DNA of 64,000 nucleotides from Hemileia vastatrix (lineage: Eukaryota > Basidiomycota > Pucciniomycetes > Pucciniales > Zaghouaniaceae): positions 21,294,501 through 21,358,500 of the forward strand of contig JASXTE010000005.1 of the NCBI GenBank assembly GCA_030280995.1. Direction: 5' to 3'. The notes beneath the pieces are model-generated. The model searched no databases. It saw only the letters and a list, made by a program, of their open reading frames with translations, and had not been told where the DNA came from. Each line of letters begins with the position of its first letter. The first letter of the stretch is position 1. Both the position numbers and the translations under genes were made by a program. Shown here piece by piece: positions 12,555 to 24,095 of the stretch.

Positions 12555-14930
12555 TAAATAACATGCCACTTTCAGTCAACCATCAGCTTGAGATCACTGC
12601 TGTTTCTCTAGCCCTTGATCTAATGGCTAATTATGATAAAAATTCTGATTCTTAAATTGATTTAGCTTTTATGTGTGACATTTTGGAGAACAGCTACTAA
12701 TTTCTGAAAACACCTTCCACACAACCCCATCCTCAACATCACCTTGATATTTTTGCCAAAATTCCTGAATCTAGATTTCCAAAGATTTTTTGCACCACAT
12801 TTCATAGTTTTCTTAGTTTACTTAACTTGATTCAAGATCAATTCATTTTCAAAAAAAATCTCATTTTCTACAAAGAGACCCAGCTATTCAAATCTTGGTG
12901 GCACTTTGCCATTTTGGCTGAAATGGTAATGGAAGATCATTAAACCATCTTAAAAACCAATTCCAGATTAGTAAAGAAACAGTTCACCTTTATAAAAAGT
13001 GAGTCATCACTGCCATTCTTTCTCTTTCATCTCAACTTTTGACATGAAAAAATAAGAGAGAAAAGTTTATGAGCTCTTAGGTGATGCAAACAGAAGCTTT
13101 TCCTGGCTGCATTGGCTTTGTTGATGATACCAACATACCTTTGAGTAAAAATCCTTCCAGAGATGGAAATAAATATTTTGATAAAAAAAAGTTGATAGTT
13201 TCTTCTTATATAGCTTCAAATCAACTTCATCATAATCTTTTCCTTTTTCCTTTTAGGAATTCATTTAATCTTCAATTATTTTGTGATATCAAAAATATAT
13301 TCATTTATTTTCATACTTGCTTCCCTGGTGCTTGCTATGATTCCTGAGTATTTCAGAAAATGAATATTTTTAAACATCCTGAATATATATTTGATGAAAT
13401 TAAATATCTTCCAGCATAATTTTCTTATTCAAGTGATATTTATGTCATCTTTCAGCCTAGGTATCTCCAGGACTGAATAATCCTCATGTTTAAAATAAGA
13501 TAAACTTAATTACATTAAGTTTATTACTTAAAAATAAGGTTAAAATACTTATATATATGGTTATAATACATACATATATAATTATTACACTATTATATGG
13601 CTTATAGTAGTTTAAATAGCTTATCCATACCTTAATAATACTTATAAAGGTGTTAATAGAGTCATAATATACTTATCTTAAGTGATATTAAGTAATTATA
13701 GACATACATAAGCTTATATGTATACAGAAACCTCATATTCAGTGAAATATGTAGTTATATAATGTATATTTAGGTCTATAAGTGGGTTTTAACCTCTTAA
13801 TAGCCTATAGAATTTATTTTTATGCTTATTTTAGGTCATGTGGATGTATTCAGTGGACTTACAACTCCTACACAAGCATATACACCTATTTCAGGCGCTA
13901 TATTCAGTTTGGACAACTTAATCTGCTTCCTTGGATAAATTTTCATGGATTTATGGGTTGGGATATGATTACTGGGCTGATATGGATGCTTGGGGATGTT
14001 ATTGGGATCTTTAAAAGTTAATTTGGTTCCTTTATATGCTTTGGGTTTCATTATATACTCTTTGGATCAGTTAATTTACCTGTTTCTTTATGGTATCTGC
14101 TTTAATCAGTCTATTCTATTTATGGCATGGGTCTGTGGTATCATTAATTGTGATGGAGGGTCCTTAATGGAGGTCTGGGTATCAAAACTGCTTGAAGTGG
14201 ACGCCATGTGGAGGTTATGTGCCCTCACAGTGCTGTAATTTCTGGGGATAGAAGTGACATCATCTGGATTGAAGGTCTGTGCACTCCAGTGGATTTTGGT
14301 ATAAGTAAGGGAGGATTTGACGGGTTATTGATCATCACTTACTTACTAAATATTAAACAAACACTACAACACAATTATTATCATATATAAATATATTATA
14401 AAGCATTTATAAATTGATATTATCTTTATATAAGCTATAACTATATTTTATTATTCTATTTTCCACCACTAGCACACATAAAAATCCAAGTATTGTGAGT
14501 TTAATTTGAGAAATACTATTTAATTAGTCTTCCCCTGAGGTTTAATCACTAAATAATTTATAAATAAGTAGTTTTACCATTAATATTTACTATTAAATCA
14601 TACTTATATACTAGCATAAACTGACATCATCCCAGATTTTTGTGGTGCTGGTGATGAAGTGAAAGATCTAGATTCAATAAAAATCTAGAAAAATCTCATG
14701 TTAATATTGAAGATAAAATAGGGATACTGGAAGGCTGATTCTCTTCTCTTCAAGAAATCATAAATCCACTCCATAATGAAAAATAAATAAAGGTTTGTGT
14801 AAAAAGGCTTACTGCTTGTCTTATATTACAAAATCTTGTTGCTAATTTAAAAGATGAATGGAATGAACTTTACAAAGTTGGAATTACTAATCTAATTCCA
14901 AAATAGAATCTAGAAATAATTTATCATCTT
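12555..14930 (+). pseudogene. PIF/Harbinger transposase relic, split by solo LTR
   Basis: Plus-strand relic of a DDE transposase of the PIF/Harbinger superfamily (family knowledge: cuts and inserts the element, usually with a Myb-like partner). At 12,555-13,080 the helix-rich N-terminal half is recognisable (PESRFPKIFCTTF). At 13,081-13,347 the catalytic region reads FPGCIGFVDDTNIPLS, holding the first Asp, then GNKYFDKKK and FPGACYDS with the second Asp. The gene is then interrupted by a solo LTR (13,450-14,626). Skipping the LTR, the frame resumes in phase as VI|PDFCGAGDEV at 14,630, followed by IGILEGRFSSLQE and CLILQNLVANLKDEWNEL, the usual C-terminal motif. Several stops and frameshifts; inactive. 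Orientation and position make it independent of the 9.5-11.3 kb relic. Confidence 0.85.
13450..14626 (+). mobile_element. solo LTR, gypsy-1 family
   Basis: 1,177 bp, inverted relative to the gypsy-1 LTRs. The ends are TTTCAG (mutated from TGTCAG) and CTGACA. The 5-bp target duplication TCATC is at 13445-13449 and 14627-14631. It has no internal region, as expected for LTR-LTR recombination. Short frames inside are LTR translations. Confidence 0.93.
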
Positions 14931-16440
14931 TAATCAGTGCTATGCATGCTAAAATACTACCAGTCAGCCTTTATCATTTTTAAGGCCTAGCCTAACTAAT
15001 TTATAATTTTGATTTTTGAACAATAATTTATTTTGATGAATCTCCTCTGTTTCCCTGTTTCTTTTAATTTTTTACACCTCCCAGCCTAAAAATTTCATAA
15101 AATTTCAAAGATTCTGTGTAAATCTGATATATTATCTTCTCATCATCTCTCATTTGCATCACTCATTTTTGTTTCTAGTACTTCTCATTCCACAGTTCTA
15201 AAAGTAAGTCACCCTCTCATTTTTTCCCTTTACTTACTGATTGAAATGTATTTTTTTGTCTGTTTTTTTTGTTCCATTTTTCATCATCTGTTTTTATTTA
15301 ATGACTTTTTTGACTGTTTTTTCCCAAATTTTTTCCATTTTTTCTTGGCCATCAATCACTTTTAGCCTTGTTTTATTGCATTTTTGGTATGTTTTCTGCC
15401 TTTTGTTTTTCTAAATTTCTTTAAAATCATTCTGAAACAATTCAGAAACAGATTCCAAGAGCTTTCTAGGTTTTTTGAGTGTTTTTAATAACTATATGGA
15501 TTTTTTTTTGCTAAATTTCATTGGAATCATTTGGAAACAATTCAGAAATACTTTATGAGAATTTCCTGTTGATTTTATGTGTTTTAAGCACTTTTTGGCA
15601 CTTTTTGTTTTTGATAATATGCCCTGGAATCATTTAGAACTGACTCATAAATCTTTTCAAAGCATTTTCCTTTTTTAGGTGTCTTTGATGACTTTTGGCG
15701 CAGTTTGTGGCCACTTTGGGTGAGCTTTTTCACCACTTTTTGGACACTCTCTTCCAGTTAGTTTTAGGAAAACTTAGTAAGTATTTTCTATCTAATTTTT
15801 ATTATACTTTTTCATTTAATTTTTTTTTTGAATTCTTCATATAAAAATAACTAAAAATCTAGACTTTTCTAAAAATGAAGATATAGCTTCCTCAAATTCT
15901 TCCCTTTCTAAACTTACCTCATTATCTACATCCTCTTTTTCTTCACCATTATCTCTCTCTCTGAAAAGAATATAATCTTTTCAAGATAGAAAATTTGTCA
16001 AAAAAAATTTTTTGTTACATATTTTTTGACTATTCAACTGATATCACTTTCTTTGAATTCAGATTCTTCCAAAAACAATATAAGAAAAAAAAAATTAACT
16101 AAAAATAATATTTCTTCACCTCAACCTGGAATTAAACTAAAAGTTTCTATTGTTTCTAATTCTTAAAAACCTCAATTTATTTTTGAAGCTCATTCATTTA
16201 ATGAAAATAAAAATAAAACCCTTCAATGATTAATAGATATCAAATCTACTTTGTATATCAAGGATATGTCAAAGTTTAAAATATTTTTAGCTGTAATAAA
16301 ATCAGTTTTTAAAGCTTCAAACTCCTTTTTCAGTATTTTAATAAAACCAAAAGGGATACATTTTTGTAGTAGACTGCCAATTTTTGTGATAGTTTTAGAG
16401 TATCCTTAAATAAATCTACAATAGAAGCTAGAGAAAACCA
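14931..16440. other. unassigned AT-rich DNA with degenerate 100-bp repeats
   Basis: Between 15,400 and 15,700 a unit of about 100 bp recurs roughly three times (AATTTCTTTAAAATCATTCTGAAACAATTCAGAAA and variants, broken by T-runs). At 15,870-16,000 a Ser-rich plus-strand stretch is readable (SNSSLSKLTSLS), but stops follow, so no gene is called. This may be leader sequence of an older element. Confidence 0.4.
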
Positions 16441-18084
16441 AAAATCTTAGTAAAGATTCTTAATTCTTTGTTACTGGACAATCTGAAATGATTTTAACTT
16501 TATCTTGATCCATTACTAATCTTTGATTTTATCTGGTGAATTTTAGGAGATCTCTCCTCATAGTATGAGATTTCCATTTGTAGTGCTTGGAAAAAAGATT
16601 GTGTTTTTTGGAGTTTTTACAAGACTTTTCAAATGTTTTGAATTTGATATTTGAGATTCTTAAAGAAGCCAATGTTTTTTCTAAGTAGACAACTACAAAT
16701 TCTTTAAAAATATTCTGAAATATGTTGTTGATTTTATTTTGAAATTTCAAAGGTAAATTGCACAATCCAAAAGGGATTACTAATTTATCAAAGCTACCAA
16801 ATCAATTTCTAATTTTTGTAAAAGGTCTTTTTACTTCAGAAATTCAAGTTAAGCTATAAGTACCTCTAAGATCAATTCTAGAAAAGAAATAAGAGCCATG
16901 TAAAAATTTAGAAGTAGTCAAATAGAAAGAAAAGGGTAAGAAATTCTCTTTATCACCAAATTGAGCTTCCTATAATCAACACATAACCTTGAACCACCAT
17001 ATTTGTTTTCTCTAAAAAATAGCTATACTGTAGGTGAATTACTGGCTCAAATAAATATTTTGGCTACCTTCTCTGCTATGTAGTTATTAATAGACTGTTA
17101 TTTTTCCTTTAATAAAGAGTAAACCAGTCTTTCTTGTGGAATAGGGCCAATGAGCTCTATCTGATGATTGTAAGGTTGATGAGGTGGTATATTATTGGCC
17201 TTTCAGACTGATAAACATCAAGGAGATTATAATAAGTTTTTGGTAGAGTTATTCTAATTTAATTTATATCTGGTTTGCTTTCCTCTTAATAATAATAAAT
17301 ATAAAGCTTGGAGGATTTTATTTGAGTTGAAATATCTTCACCTATCTTGAAGCAGGGAAGGGCCTTTTCTAAACAAGCTTCCAAAATAGAATTGGTTTCC
17401 AGTGGCTCTTTTAAAGAAAAGACAAACACTTGCAATTCAAATTTCAGAGATGAGTTTTTTAGTGGAGATCTACAAGAAGAGCTGATTCATTCCCCTGTTA
17501 AAAATTGAGAAGCGGAAGAAATCTTAGCTTAAGGGGTGATCATTACTTTAGAGAAGTCAATAACTAGATTCTAAAATTGAAGAAATTAAAAGATTATAAT
17601 AGTATTTTCCATTATAGGTATGTTCATAACCAAAAATTTCCATTTAAAGCTGGGTAAATTTGGAGAGTTAAAAACACAAATAACTATTTGATTGACCCAA
17701 AATGTAGGCTCCTCTGATTTGACCTGAAATATCTATATCATATCAGTATCCTTAAAGCTTAGATAACAATTATTTAAAAATGATAAGTTAATAAATGAGC
17801 TTGAATTGAGGTATGCTCACATATTCAGCTATGTGAAGTGTTGCATCACTGTCCAGAATCAAAATATCTCTCTGAATTTCATGGGTTTCAGTCATATTCA
17901 GTTTGAAAGCTTCCATATTGGCTATTTCAATAATTATACCATCAATTTCAATGTTTTTTTGTCAATAATTCAATAAGAAGTTGGAGAACTCTAAGGGAAA
18001 ATGAATCGGTATCACCAAACACCAGTATTATTCCATGAACAACTGGAATGCTCACACAAGGGATACAGGTAAATTTTGAAGTAC
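16441..18084 (-). pseudogene. old Ty3/gypsy pol relic
   Basis: On the minus strand, 16,529-16,765 encodes an RT fragment with the family order CNLPLKFQNKINNIF, then VVVYLEK where the YLDD box has decayed, then the thumb. Upstream (16,770-17,500) are scattered RT-like pieces. At about 17,840-17,880 ILILDSDATLHIA resembles the D(S/T)GA protease site in degenerate form. Many stops and frameshifts. It differs from gypsy-1 and gypsy-2. It is the oldest layer of the nest: the Tc1 at 27,658 begins at the TA of its GAAGTAC sequence, and the relic should continue at 63,529. Confidence 0.7.
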
Positions 18085-20073
18085 TGTCAGTGTATCTAGT
18101 ATTTGAGTATGATTTAATAGTATTTATTAATGGTCCTACTACTTATTAATATAAGATTGGGTGATTAAACCTTAGGGGAAGACTAATAAAATATTTATTC
18201 TCAAATAAAACTCACAATACTTGGATTTAAATGCATGTTAGTGGTGGAAAATAGATAAATATAATATATTTATAGCTTATATAAAGATGATATCAATTTA
18301 TAATGGCTTTATAATATATCTTTGAATAATAATAATTGTTTATAATGTTTATTTGAATTATGGTAAGTAAGTGATGTCTAATAACCATCAAAATCCTCCC
18401 TTACTTGTACCAAAATCCACTGGAGTGCACAGACCTTCAATCCAGATGATGTCACTGCTATCCCCGGAAATTGCAGCACTGTGAGGGCCCATAACCTCCC
18501 CATGACGTCCACTTCAAGCAGATTAAACACCCAGACCTCCAGTAAGGACCCTCCATCACAATTAATGATAACACAGACCCATACCATAAATAGAAAATCC
18601 AGATAAAAGCGGATACCATAAAGAAACAGGTAAAATAACTGTCACCGGACGACCTACACACAAGGTAGAGGGTCTTCCTGGAAGTGAGATGGAGGGAGGA
18701 GTTTAGAAACTTCTTAGAGGCACAGAGGAAATGTTTGAGGAAGTGATTCAAAGATGACTCAAAGGAAGAGCTACTGCTTTGAGATATGTTTGAGAAGAAT
18801 TCTAATATAATTTAAAGGTAATATTAATATTCTTAAAATCTCACAAAGGGTTGGAAACTCAATAATCAAAGATTTAGGATTTAGAAATGATTACTGAGAA
18901 AATAAGGAAAGATACAATAATAATGATTTAACCTAAAGCTTTTACCACTAATAACTATATATACGTTTTATAATTTAATTCTAAAGAAATTCAAACCAAA
19001 AACCTAACCCCTTTTATATCCTTTACTCCTCCTTGCATTGACCTCATACCCATCCACTATTCCACACACCACAGACCATTAAAAAGTACACCCGTTACAC
19101 CCGGACCCTCCTCACTAACATCTGTAAACCCTTTAATCTTCCACTAACCATTCTGTCCATGCTCACTACCCCTTTTAATAATCCACAGACATTTAATAAA
19201 CTTTTAGTGGACTATTACATTGACTATTGCGCTGTGCTTGGCTTATTGAGGAAAAGACTGAGACACACTATTGAGAGATTGACTAATTTAGATTTAGAGT
19301 TTAGACTAGCGCGTTTGAATAGTGAGTACACAAAGGAAAGTTTCAGTTGCTATGTAGAATTGCTTTCTGCGCTTTGAGTATGAATTTAGACCTCTGTATT
19401 ATTGATTTAATGAGCTGCTTTTGCCTCGAGTGTCACGTGGTGCATGAAAATAACTCATCCAAAGAGAATATAATGAAACCCAAAGCATATAAAGAAACAA
19501 ATGAAATTTCCAAGCCCCCAATAGCATCCCCAAGCATCCATTTTAACCCAGCAATGACCTCCCAACCCATAAATCCGTGAATATTCATCCAAGGAAGCAG
19601 ATTGAGTTGTTTAGACTGAGTGTATGCGCCTGAAATAGATGTTTATGCTTCTGTAGGCGTTGTGAGTCGACTGGATATGTCCATATGAACTAAAATAAGC
19701 AGGAAAACAAAGGTTATAGGCTATTAAGAGGCTAAAACCTACTTATATACCTAAATATACATAATATACTGCATATTTCACTGAAAATGAGATTTATATA
19801 TACATATAAGCTTATGTATGTCAATAATTACTTAATATCACTTAAGATAAGTATATTATGACTCCATTAACACCTTAATAAGTATTATTAGGCTATGGAT
19901 AAGCTATTTAAACTACTATAATTTATATAATAGAGTAATAATTATATATATATGTAATATAATCATATATATTATTGTTTTAACCTTATTTTTGAGATAT
20001 GAGCTTAATTTACTTAAGGTTATCTTGCTTTAAGTATAATAAATACTCAGTCCTAGGGATATCTAGGCTAACA
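18085..20073 (-). repeat. 3' LTR of gypsy-1 (with insertion)
   Basis: Begins TGTCAGTGTATC and ends TCTAGGCTAACA (one change from CTGACA). It is 1,989 bp long against 1,176 bp for its partner. The excess is accounted for by one foreign insert at 18,641-19,446 with a 9-bp duplication. Confidence 0.95.
18641..19446. mobile_element. 806-bp insert of unknown class in the 3' LTR
   Basis: AAAATAACT occurs at 18632-18640 and again at 19447-19455. The partner LTR has the site once (AAAATGACT near 27,026), so this is an insertion with a 9-bp duplication. Its ends (GTCACCGGACG and GTGGTGCATG) show no clear inverted repeat, no TG..CA and no poly-A. Composition differs from the surroundings: CpG-containing words (CCGGACG, CTCGAG, CACGTG, GCGCG) and C-rich runs at 19,010-19,160. 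An ATG frame at 19159-19377 (72 codons, Leu- and Arg-rich, ends LLSAL) is its only candidate gene and I do not recognise it. A 9-bp duplication is typical of Mutator-like elements, but without inverted ends the class stays open. Confidence 0.8.
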
Positions 20074-20093
20074 CTCCCTCACCCAAAAAAACA
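20074..20093 (-). other. polypurine tract of gypsy-1
   Basis: On the minus strand the bases just before the 3' LTR read TTTTTTTGGGTGAGGGAG. This is the expected plus-strand primer site and is nearly the same as that of gypsy-2. Confidence 0.75.
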
Positions 20094-20189
20094 ATATAAA
20101 AATGTTAAGACATTTTAATTAAAAGTAAGGAGTGAATAGAAATTTTTTTTAATTTTCTATAAAAAATATACTGAATAAACAGAATTATT

Positions 20190-20385
20190 TTAATTTTAAT
20201 TTATTCAAGAGATTTTTTAGATCATAGATTTCATTTTCTGGAATACACTGGTCATATTCACTTGAATTATTTTTAAATCATAATAGATACTCAACTCCCT
20301 TTTCTCTAGTAAGGTGTCTCTTTTTAAGTATCCTTTCGATTTCTGCCTTTTCAACTATTTCTTCAGGTTGCTGTTTATGCCTTCT
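20190..20385 (-). pseudogene. gypsy-1 chromodomain relic
   Basis: Downstream of the integrase, the minus strand reads KQQPEEIVEKAEIERILKKR, then EYLL and YDQCIPENEI, aligning with the intact version at 52,625-52,822. Chromodomains of this group guide integration to heterochromatin marks (family knowledge). The aromatic Trp of the WIPE segment has become Cys, and stops interrupt the frame, so it is decayed. Confidence 0.75.
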
Positions 20386-21713
20386 TTATCTTCTTGAAAA
20401 TAGAGAAGTATAATTAGAATGGTATGGTTTTATAAGAGAAATAGGTAATACTGGATGTTTTCTATCATATGGAGCATATAGAATAACCTCAACAGCATTT
20501 TTACCAACCATCTTTTTAACTACAAATGGTCCAATGAATGGATCCTTCAATTTAAAATTACCATTTAAATTGAAATGTAGTGTATAAATAAGGACATCAT
20601 CACCCTCTTTGAACATTTGTTCTTTATGAGCTTTATCCCATCTTTTCTTCTCATACTCAAACACCTTATTTACACATTCTTGAGCATGTTTTCTGCATAA
20701 TTCTTGCATATGAAGAAAATATTTAGCACCTGGATGGATATCCAATCTAGGTAATTTATTAAGAGTTTTAGAAGGGGTATTAGGTACATAACCCAACCAT
20801 AACTCAAATGGCTTTTTGCCAGTGACAGAATGTACTGTACTATTGTATGCAAATTCTAAACCTGGGATAAAGGTTACCCAATCATGCATGAATTTGTCAT
20901 TGTCTTTAAAGTTAAGACCAAAAGCACAATATCTTCTTATCATATCTTCTAAAGTTTGTATCATTCTTTCTTCTAGCCCATCAGTTTGTGGATGGTGTGC
21001 TGTAGAAAGTTGTAATTGACACCCTGAAACATCCATAAGTGATGTCCAGATCTCAGAAGTAAATTTAGGATCTCTGTCAGAAACTATTGCTCTCAGGAAA
21101 CCTGCTATATTTAACTTTGTGTCCAACATTAAAAAGCTAATTACTTTGCAGAAACCTCATTGTGGGTAGGAATAAATTTACACATCTTTGTAAATCTATC
21201 TACAATTACCTAGCAGGAGTTATTACTCTTATTCCCTGCTATTGGAAAACCTGTTACAAAGTCCATGTTAATTATTTCCCATGGAGCTTTTGGTTGCTCA
21301 ATTTTTTGTAATAAACCAGCTCTTTTGCCTGTTTATCTTTTAGATTTTTGACAAGAATCACATGTCTCAACATATTTTTGAACATCCTCAGACATGTTAA
21401 TCCACCAAGCTGTGTTTTTTACTCTGGTTAATGTTTTATGGCAGTCAAAATGAACTGCTGATATATAATCATGACATATACTTAACATTAACTCCTTCAT
21501 TGAAGGGGAAATCACACTTACATTACTAAATTTTTTCCTGAAATATATAAAACCGTCCTCAATGAAAAATTTTCCTTTTTCTAATGCCTCTTTATACTTA
21601 TTTGGTAATGTTTTTATGAAAACATTCATTGAAGAATTAGATGGATCATTTAATATAGTAGTGAGTTTACTCATGTCAGGATCTGAAGCATACATATCAA
21701 GAATTGATTGCAT
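20386..21713 (-). pseudogene. gypsy-1 integrase
   Basis: Integrase region of the polyprotein in two open pieces. 21,333-21,713 holds the HHCC zinc-binding domain (CHDYISAVHFDCHKT and CDSCQKSKR). The stretch 21,130-21,332 contains the first catalytic Asp (MDFVTG) and VDRFTKM but has stops. 20,386-21,129 carries the second Asp in IVSDRDPKFTS and the Glu in DGLEERMIQ, then the GPF/Y module (DPFIGPFVVKKM). All three catalytic acids are still readable, but the frame is broken. The next domain downstream is the chromodomain. Confidence 0.9.
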
Positions 21714-21730
21714 AAATTCATCCTCAAGAT

Positions 21731-22243
21731 CTACAATATAAATGCCATAAATGTTAATAATCTCTGTTTCAGGAACATAAGAAGGGTTATCTTCATTATT
21801 AGGCAGAGGTACTCTAGATAAAAATCTACATTAGAGTGTAAGGTTCCTGCTCTATGTGTAATAGTCATCCGTCCTCTGTATTCTTGTACAGCTAATTGCC
21901 ATCTAAACATGTGTCTATTAGGAGTTTTCATGTTTAAGAGTGACTTTACTGCACTACAGTCAGTTATTAGCTCAAATTTTTGGTCTTCTAGATAATAATG
22001 TAGCTTCTCAAGAGCCCATACTACTGCCAAAAATTCAAGTTGAGTAGCACCATATTTCAATTCACTACTTCTTAGAGTACATGAAATATAGCAAATTAAT
22101 ATTTCTGACATTTTTCCTTCAATAAGTTGTTTTTTATGCAAAGCAGCACCCAGACCAATAAAACTTGCATCTGTATATAATACAAAAGGTAATTGGAAAT
22201 CTGGTAATCCCAAGATAGGATCTGTCATAAAACATTCTTTCAA
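21731..22243 (-). pseudogene. gypsy-1 RNase H
   Basis: RNase H domain: LYTDASFIGLGA with the first Asp, TQLEFLAVVWALEKL with the Glu, LITDCSAVKSLL with the next Asp, and the RWQLAVQEY segment. The frame starts within the tether region and ends after the domain with frame loss before the integrase. It degrades the RNA strand during cDNA synthesis (family knowledge). Confidence 0.9.
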
Positions 22244-22930
22244 CTTATCAAAAGCCTGTTGTCTTTCATTATTCCAAATGAAAGCTTCTGATTTTTTATA
22301 AGTGTGGTCAATGGTGCAGCAATTAACTGGTAGTTTTTTATATATTGTCTATAATAACCACACATACCAAGAAAAGATTGTACATCCTTTACATTTTGAG
22401 GAATGCCAATGTTCTTTATTGCAGCCACCTTTTTTTGGTGTACACATATTTGTAAGCCAGATACAATATGACCAAGCACTTTTAAAGATTCAAACCCAAA
22501 TTTACATTTTTTCAATGCAAGGGTCATTTTTATTTCATCCATTTTTTGAAATACCTTCTTCAAATGGATAATGTTTTCATCATATGTCTTAGAGAATACT
22601 ATGATGTCATCAATGTATACCATTAACCATCCTTCAATCATTTCATTATGGAATGTTATATCCATTAACTTCTGAAATACTGATGGAGCATTTTTTGGTC
22701 CAAATGGCATCCTGACATATTTATAGATTCCCATATGTGTTATCAACAAAAAGTTCTGTGAATTCTTTTCAACAGGAATTGGATGGTACCCTTTATTTCC
22801 ATCTAAGCAACTTATATACTTAGCACCTTTAAGGGTAGCATTTTTAGAGGCAATCCTTGGCAAGGGATAAATATTATCTACTGTAAATGTATCTAATGCT
22901 CTATAATCACCTCACAGTCTTGCTTAATCT
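22240..22930 (-). pseudogene. gypsy-1 reverse transcriptase
   Basis: RT palm and fingers: ISCLDGNKGYHPIPV, MPFGPKNAPSVFQKLM, and the catalytic YIDDIIVFSKT, followed by KCKFGFESLKVLGHIVS and the thumb FLGMCGYYRQYI. The box is YIDD, the usual active-site form. Fingers upstream of 22,863 (RALDTFTVDNIYPLP) follow a stop. The last two residues overlap the RNase H frame in another phase, indicating a frameshift. Confidence 0.92.
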
Positions 22931-23234
22931 TGTTTAAAGAAATTAGCACTGTTGATATTACACAATATTTTGGTGTAGTTTTAACTTTTTCAAGAATTTT
23001 CATTTATAATAACATCTTAATATTATCCTCTATGTCTTTCCTCTTCATTGGTGAAGCAGGGTATTGTTTTTTAAGACTAGCAGGAATATTATCCATATCA
23101 CAGGTTAAACTTATTTTCATCTCATGATCTTTTACAAGGCCAAGTTCATTTGTACCATGTGCAAAAGCCATTGGAAATGCTTTAATCAAGTCCAAAATAT
23201 TATTTTTCTCAGCTTTACTTATCTGAGTGCCAAA
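22931..23234 (-). pseudogene. gypsy-1 protease-RT linker
   Basis: 23,004-23,195 encodes ELGLVKDHEMKISLTCDMDN and KRKDIEDNIKMLL, matching the segment of gypsy-2 at 55,349-55,700 that leads into the RT fingers. It is separated from the flanking frames by stops. Confidence 0.75.
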
Positions 23235-24095
23235 TTATGCTTTTGAAATTTCTGTTTCCAGAAGTTCTATCTCATTGAATTCTCTTCCTTTGCACGGAAT
23301 ATTTGTTACTGACTCAATGTGTAAGACTGTGTTAAAATAATTTATTTTAAATTTCCTTTTACCATTTATGCCAATTGTAAAATTGTTATTAAAAGGGTCT
23401 AATTTCACACCAAACTTAGTCAGAATATTATTTCCAATGATAAAAAAGCTACTACAGTTAGTATTATCCATTACTACAAAGTCACAAGTTACTCTTACAT
23501 AACCATGTTGACGTTTAAAGAAAAAAGCAGCTTTGTATCTACCGATGGGATGTAGTACTGATCCAAAAACTCTCCAATTTTTACTTTGAAGGGGTTCAAG
23601 CTTAGACTTATACTCACTATCAATTTTCTGCAATGTATTAGTAGAAGCAAGAGAACCAGCAGCTCCTTTGTCCAATACTATAGTAACATTTTCACCAGAA
23701 ATGATAGCTGGAACTGTGATAGGTGTCATTCTAAAGTTATTACCTTGTATATCTTTAATGATTTCAGCATCCTCAAAATTCATTAAAGATGAATTTGAGT
23801 CCATATTTAATATTGGATTGTCAAAGATGGACAAATCATCTTCCAACATACAGACTTCATTTTCATCATTATATGAGATATTACTGTCATAATCACTTGA
23901 ATCTTTACTTTTCTCTGTTTCAATTTCAGATTCATGTTGATTTTCAACAATATTTATATTCCTCTCACATTTGTGACCTTTAACCCAAGGATTGTTACAC
24001 TTATAACAAGTATTTGTCCCATACTTTTTTGGTACTACATGTGCAGTAGGATTTTTCTGCTTCTCCTGATGTGTTTTTGAATTCTGATTTTTCAC
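23235..24095 (-). pseudogene. gypsy-1 zinc knuckle and aspartic protease
   Basis: Starts with the nucleocapsid-type knuckle CYKCNNPWVKGHKC (a C-X2-C...H-X-C spacing common in gypsy elements), then an acidic linker, then the retropepsin region. The protease site is VLDKGAAGS where gypsy-2 has ILDTGAASS, so the catalytic D-T-G has lost its Thr. The flap region (GYVRVTCDFVVMDN) and FFIIGNNILTKFG (the helix near the second half) are well conserved. The protease would be inactive. Confidence 0.88.

Noticed and set aside
18378..18751. Minus-strand ORFs across the LTR/insert boundary
   Set aside because: They span an insertion junction and repeat LTR translations seen in the other LTR copies.
22302..24000. 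Plus-strand ORFs inside gypsy-1 pol
   Set aside because: They are shadows of the minus-strand RT and protease frames.
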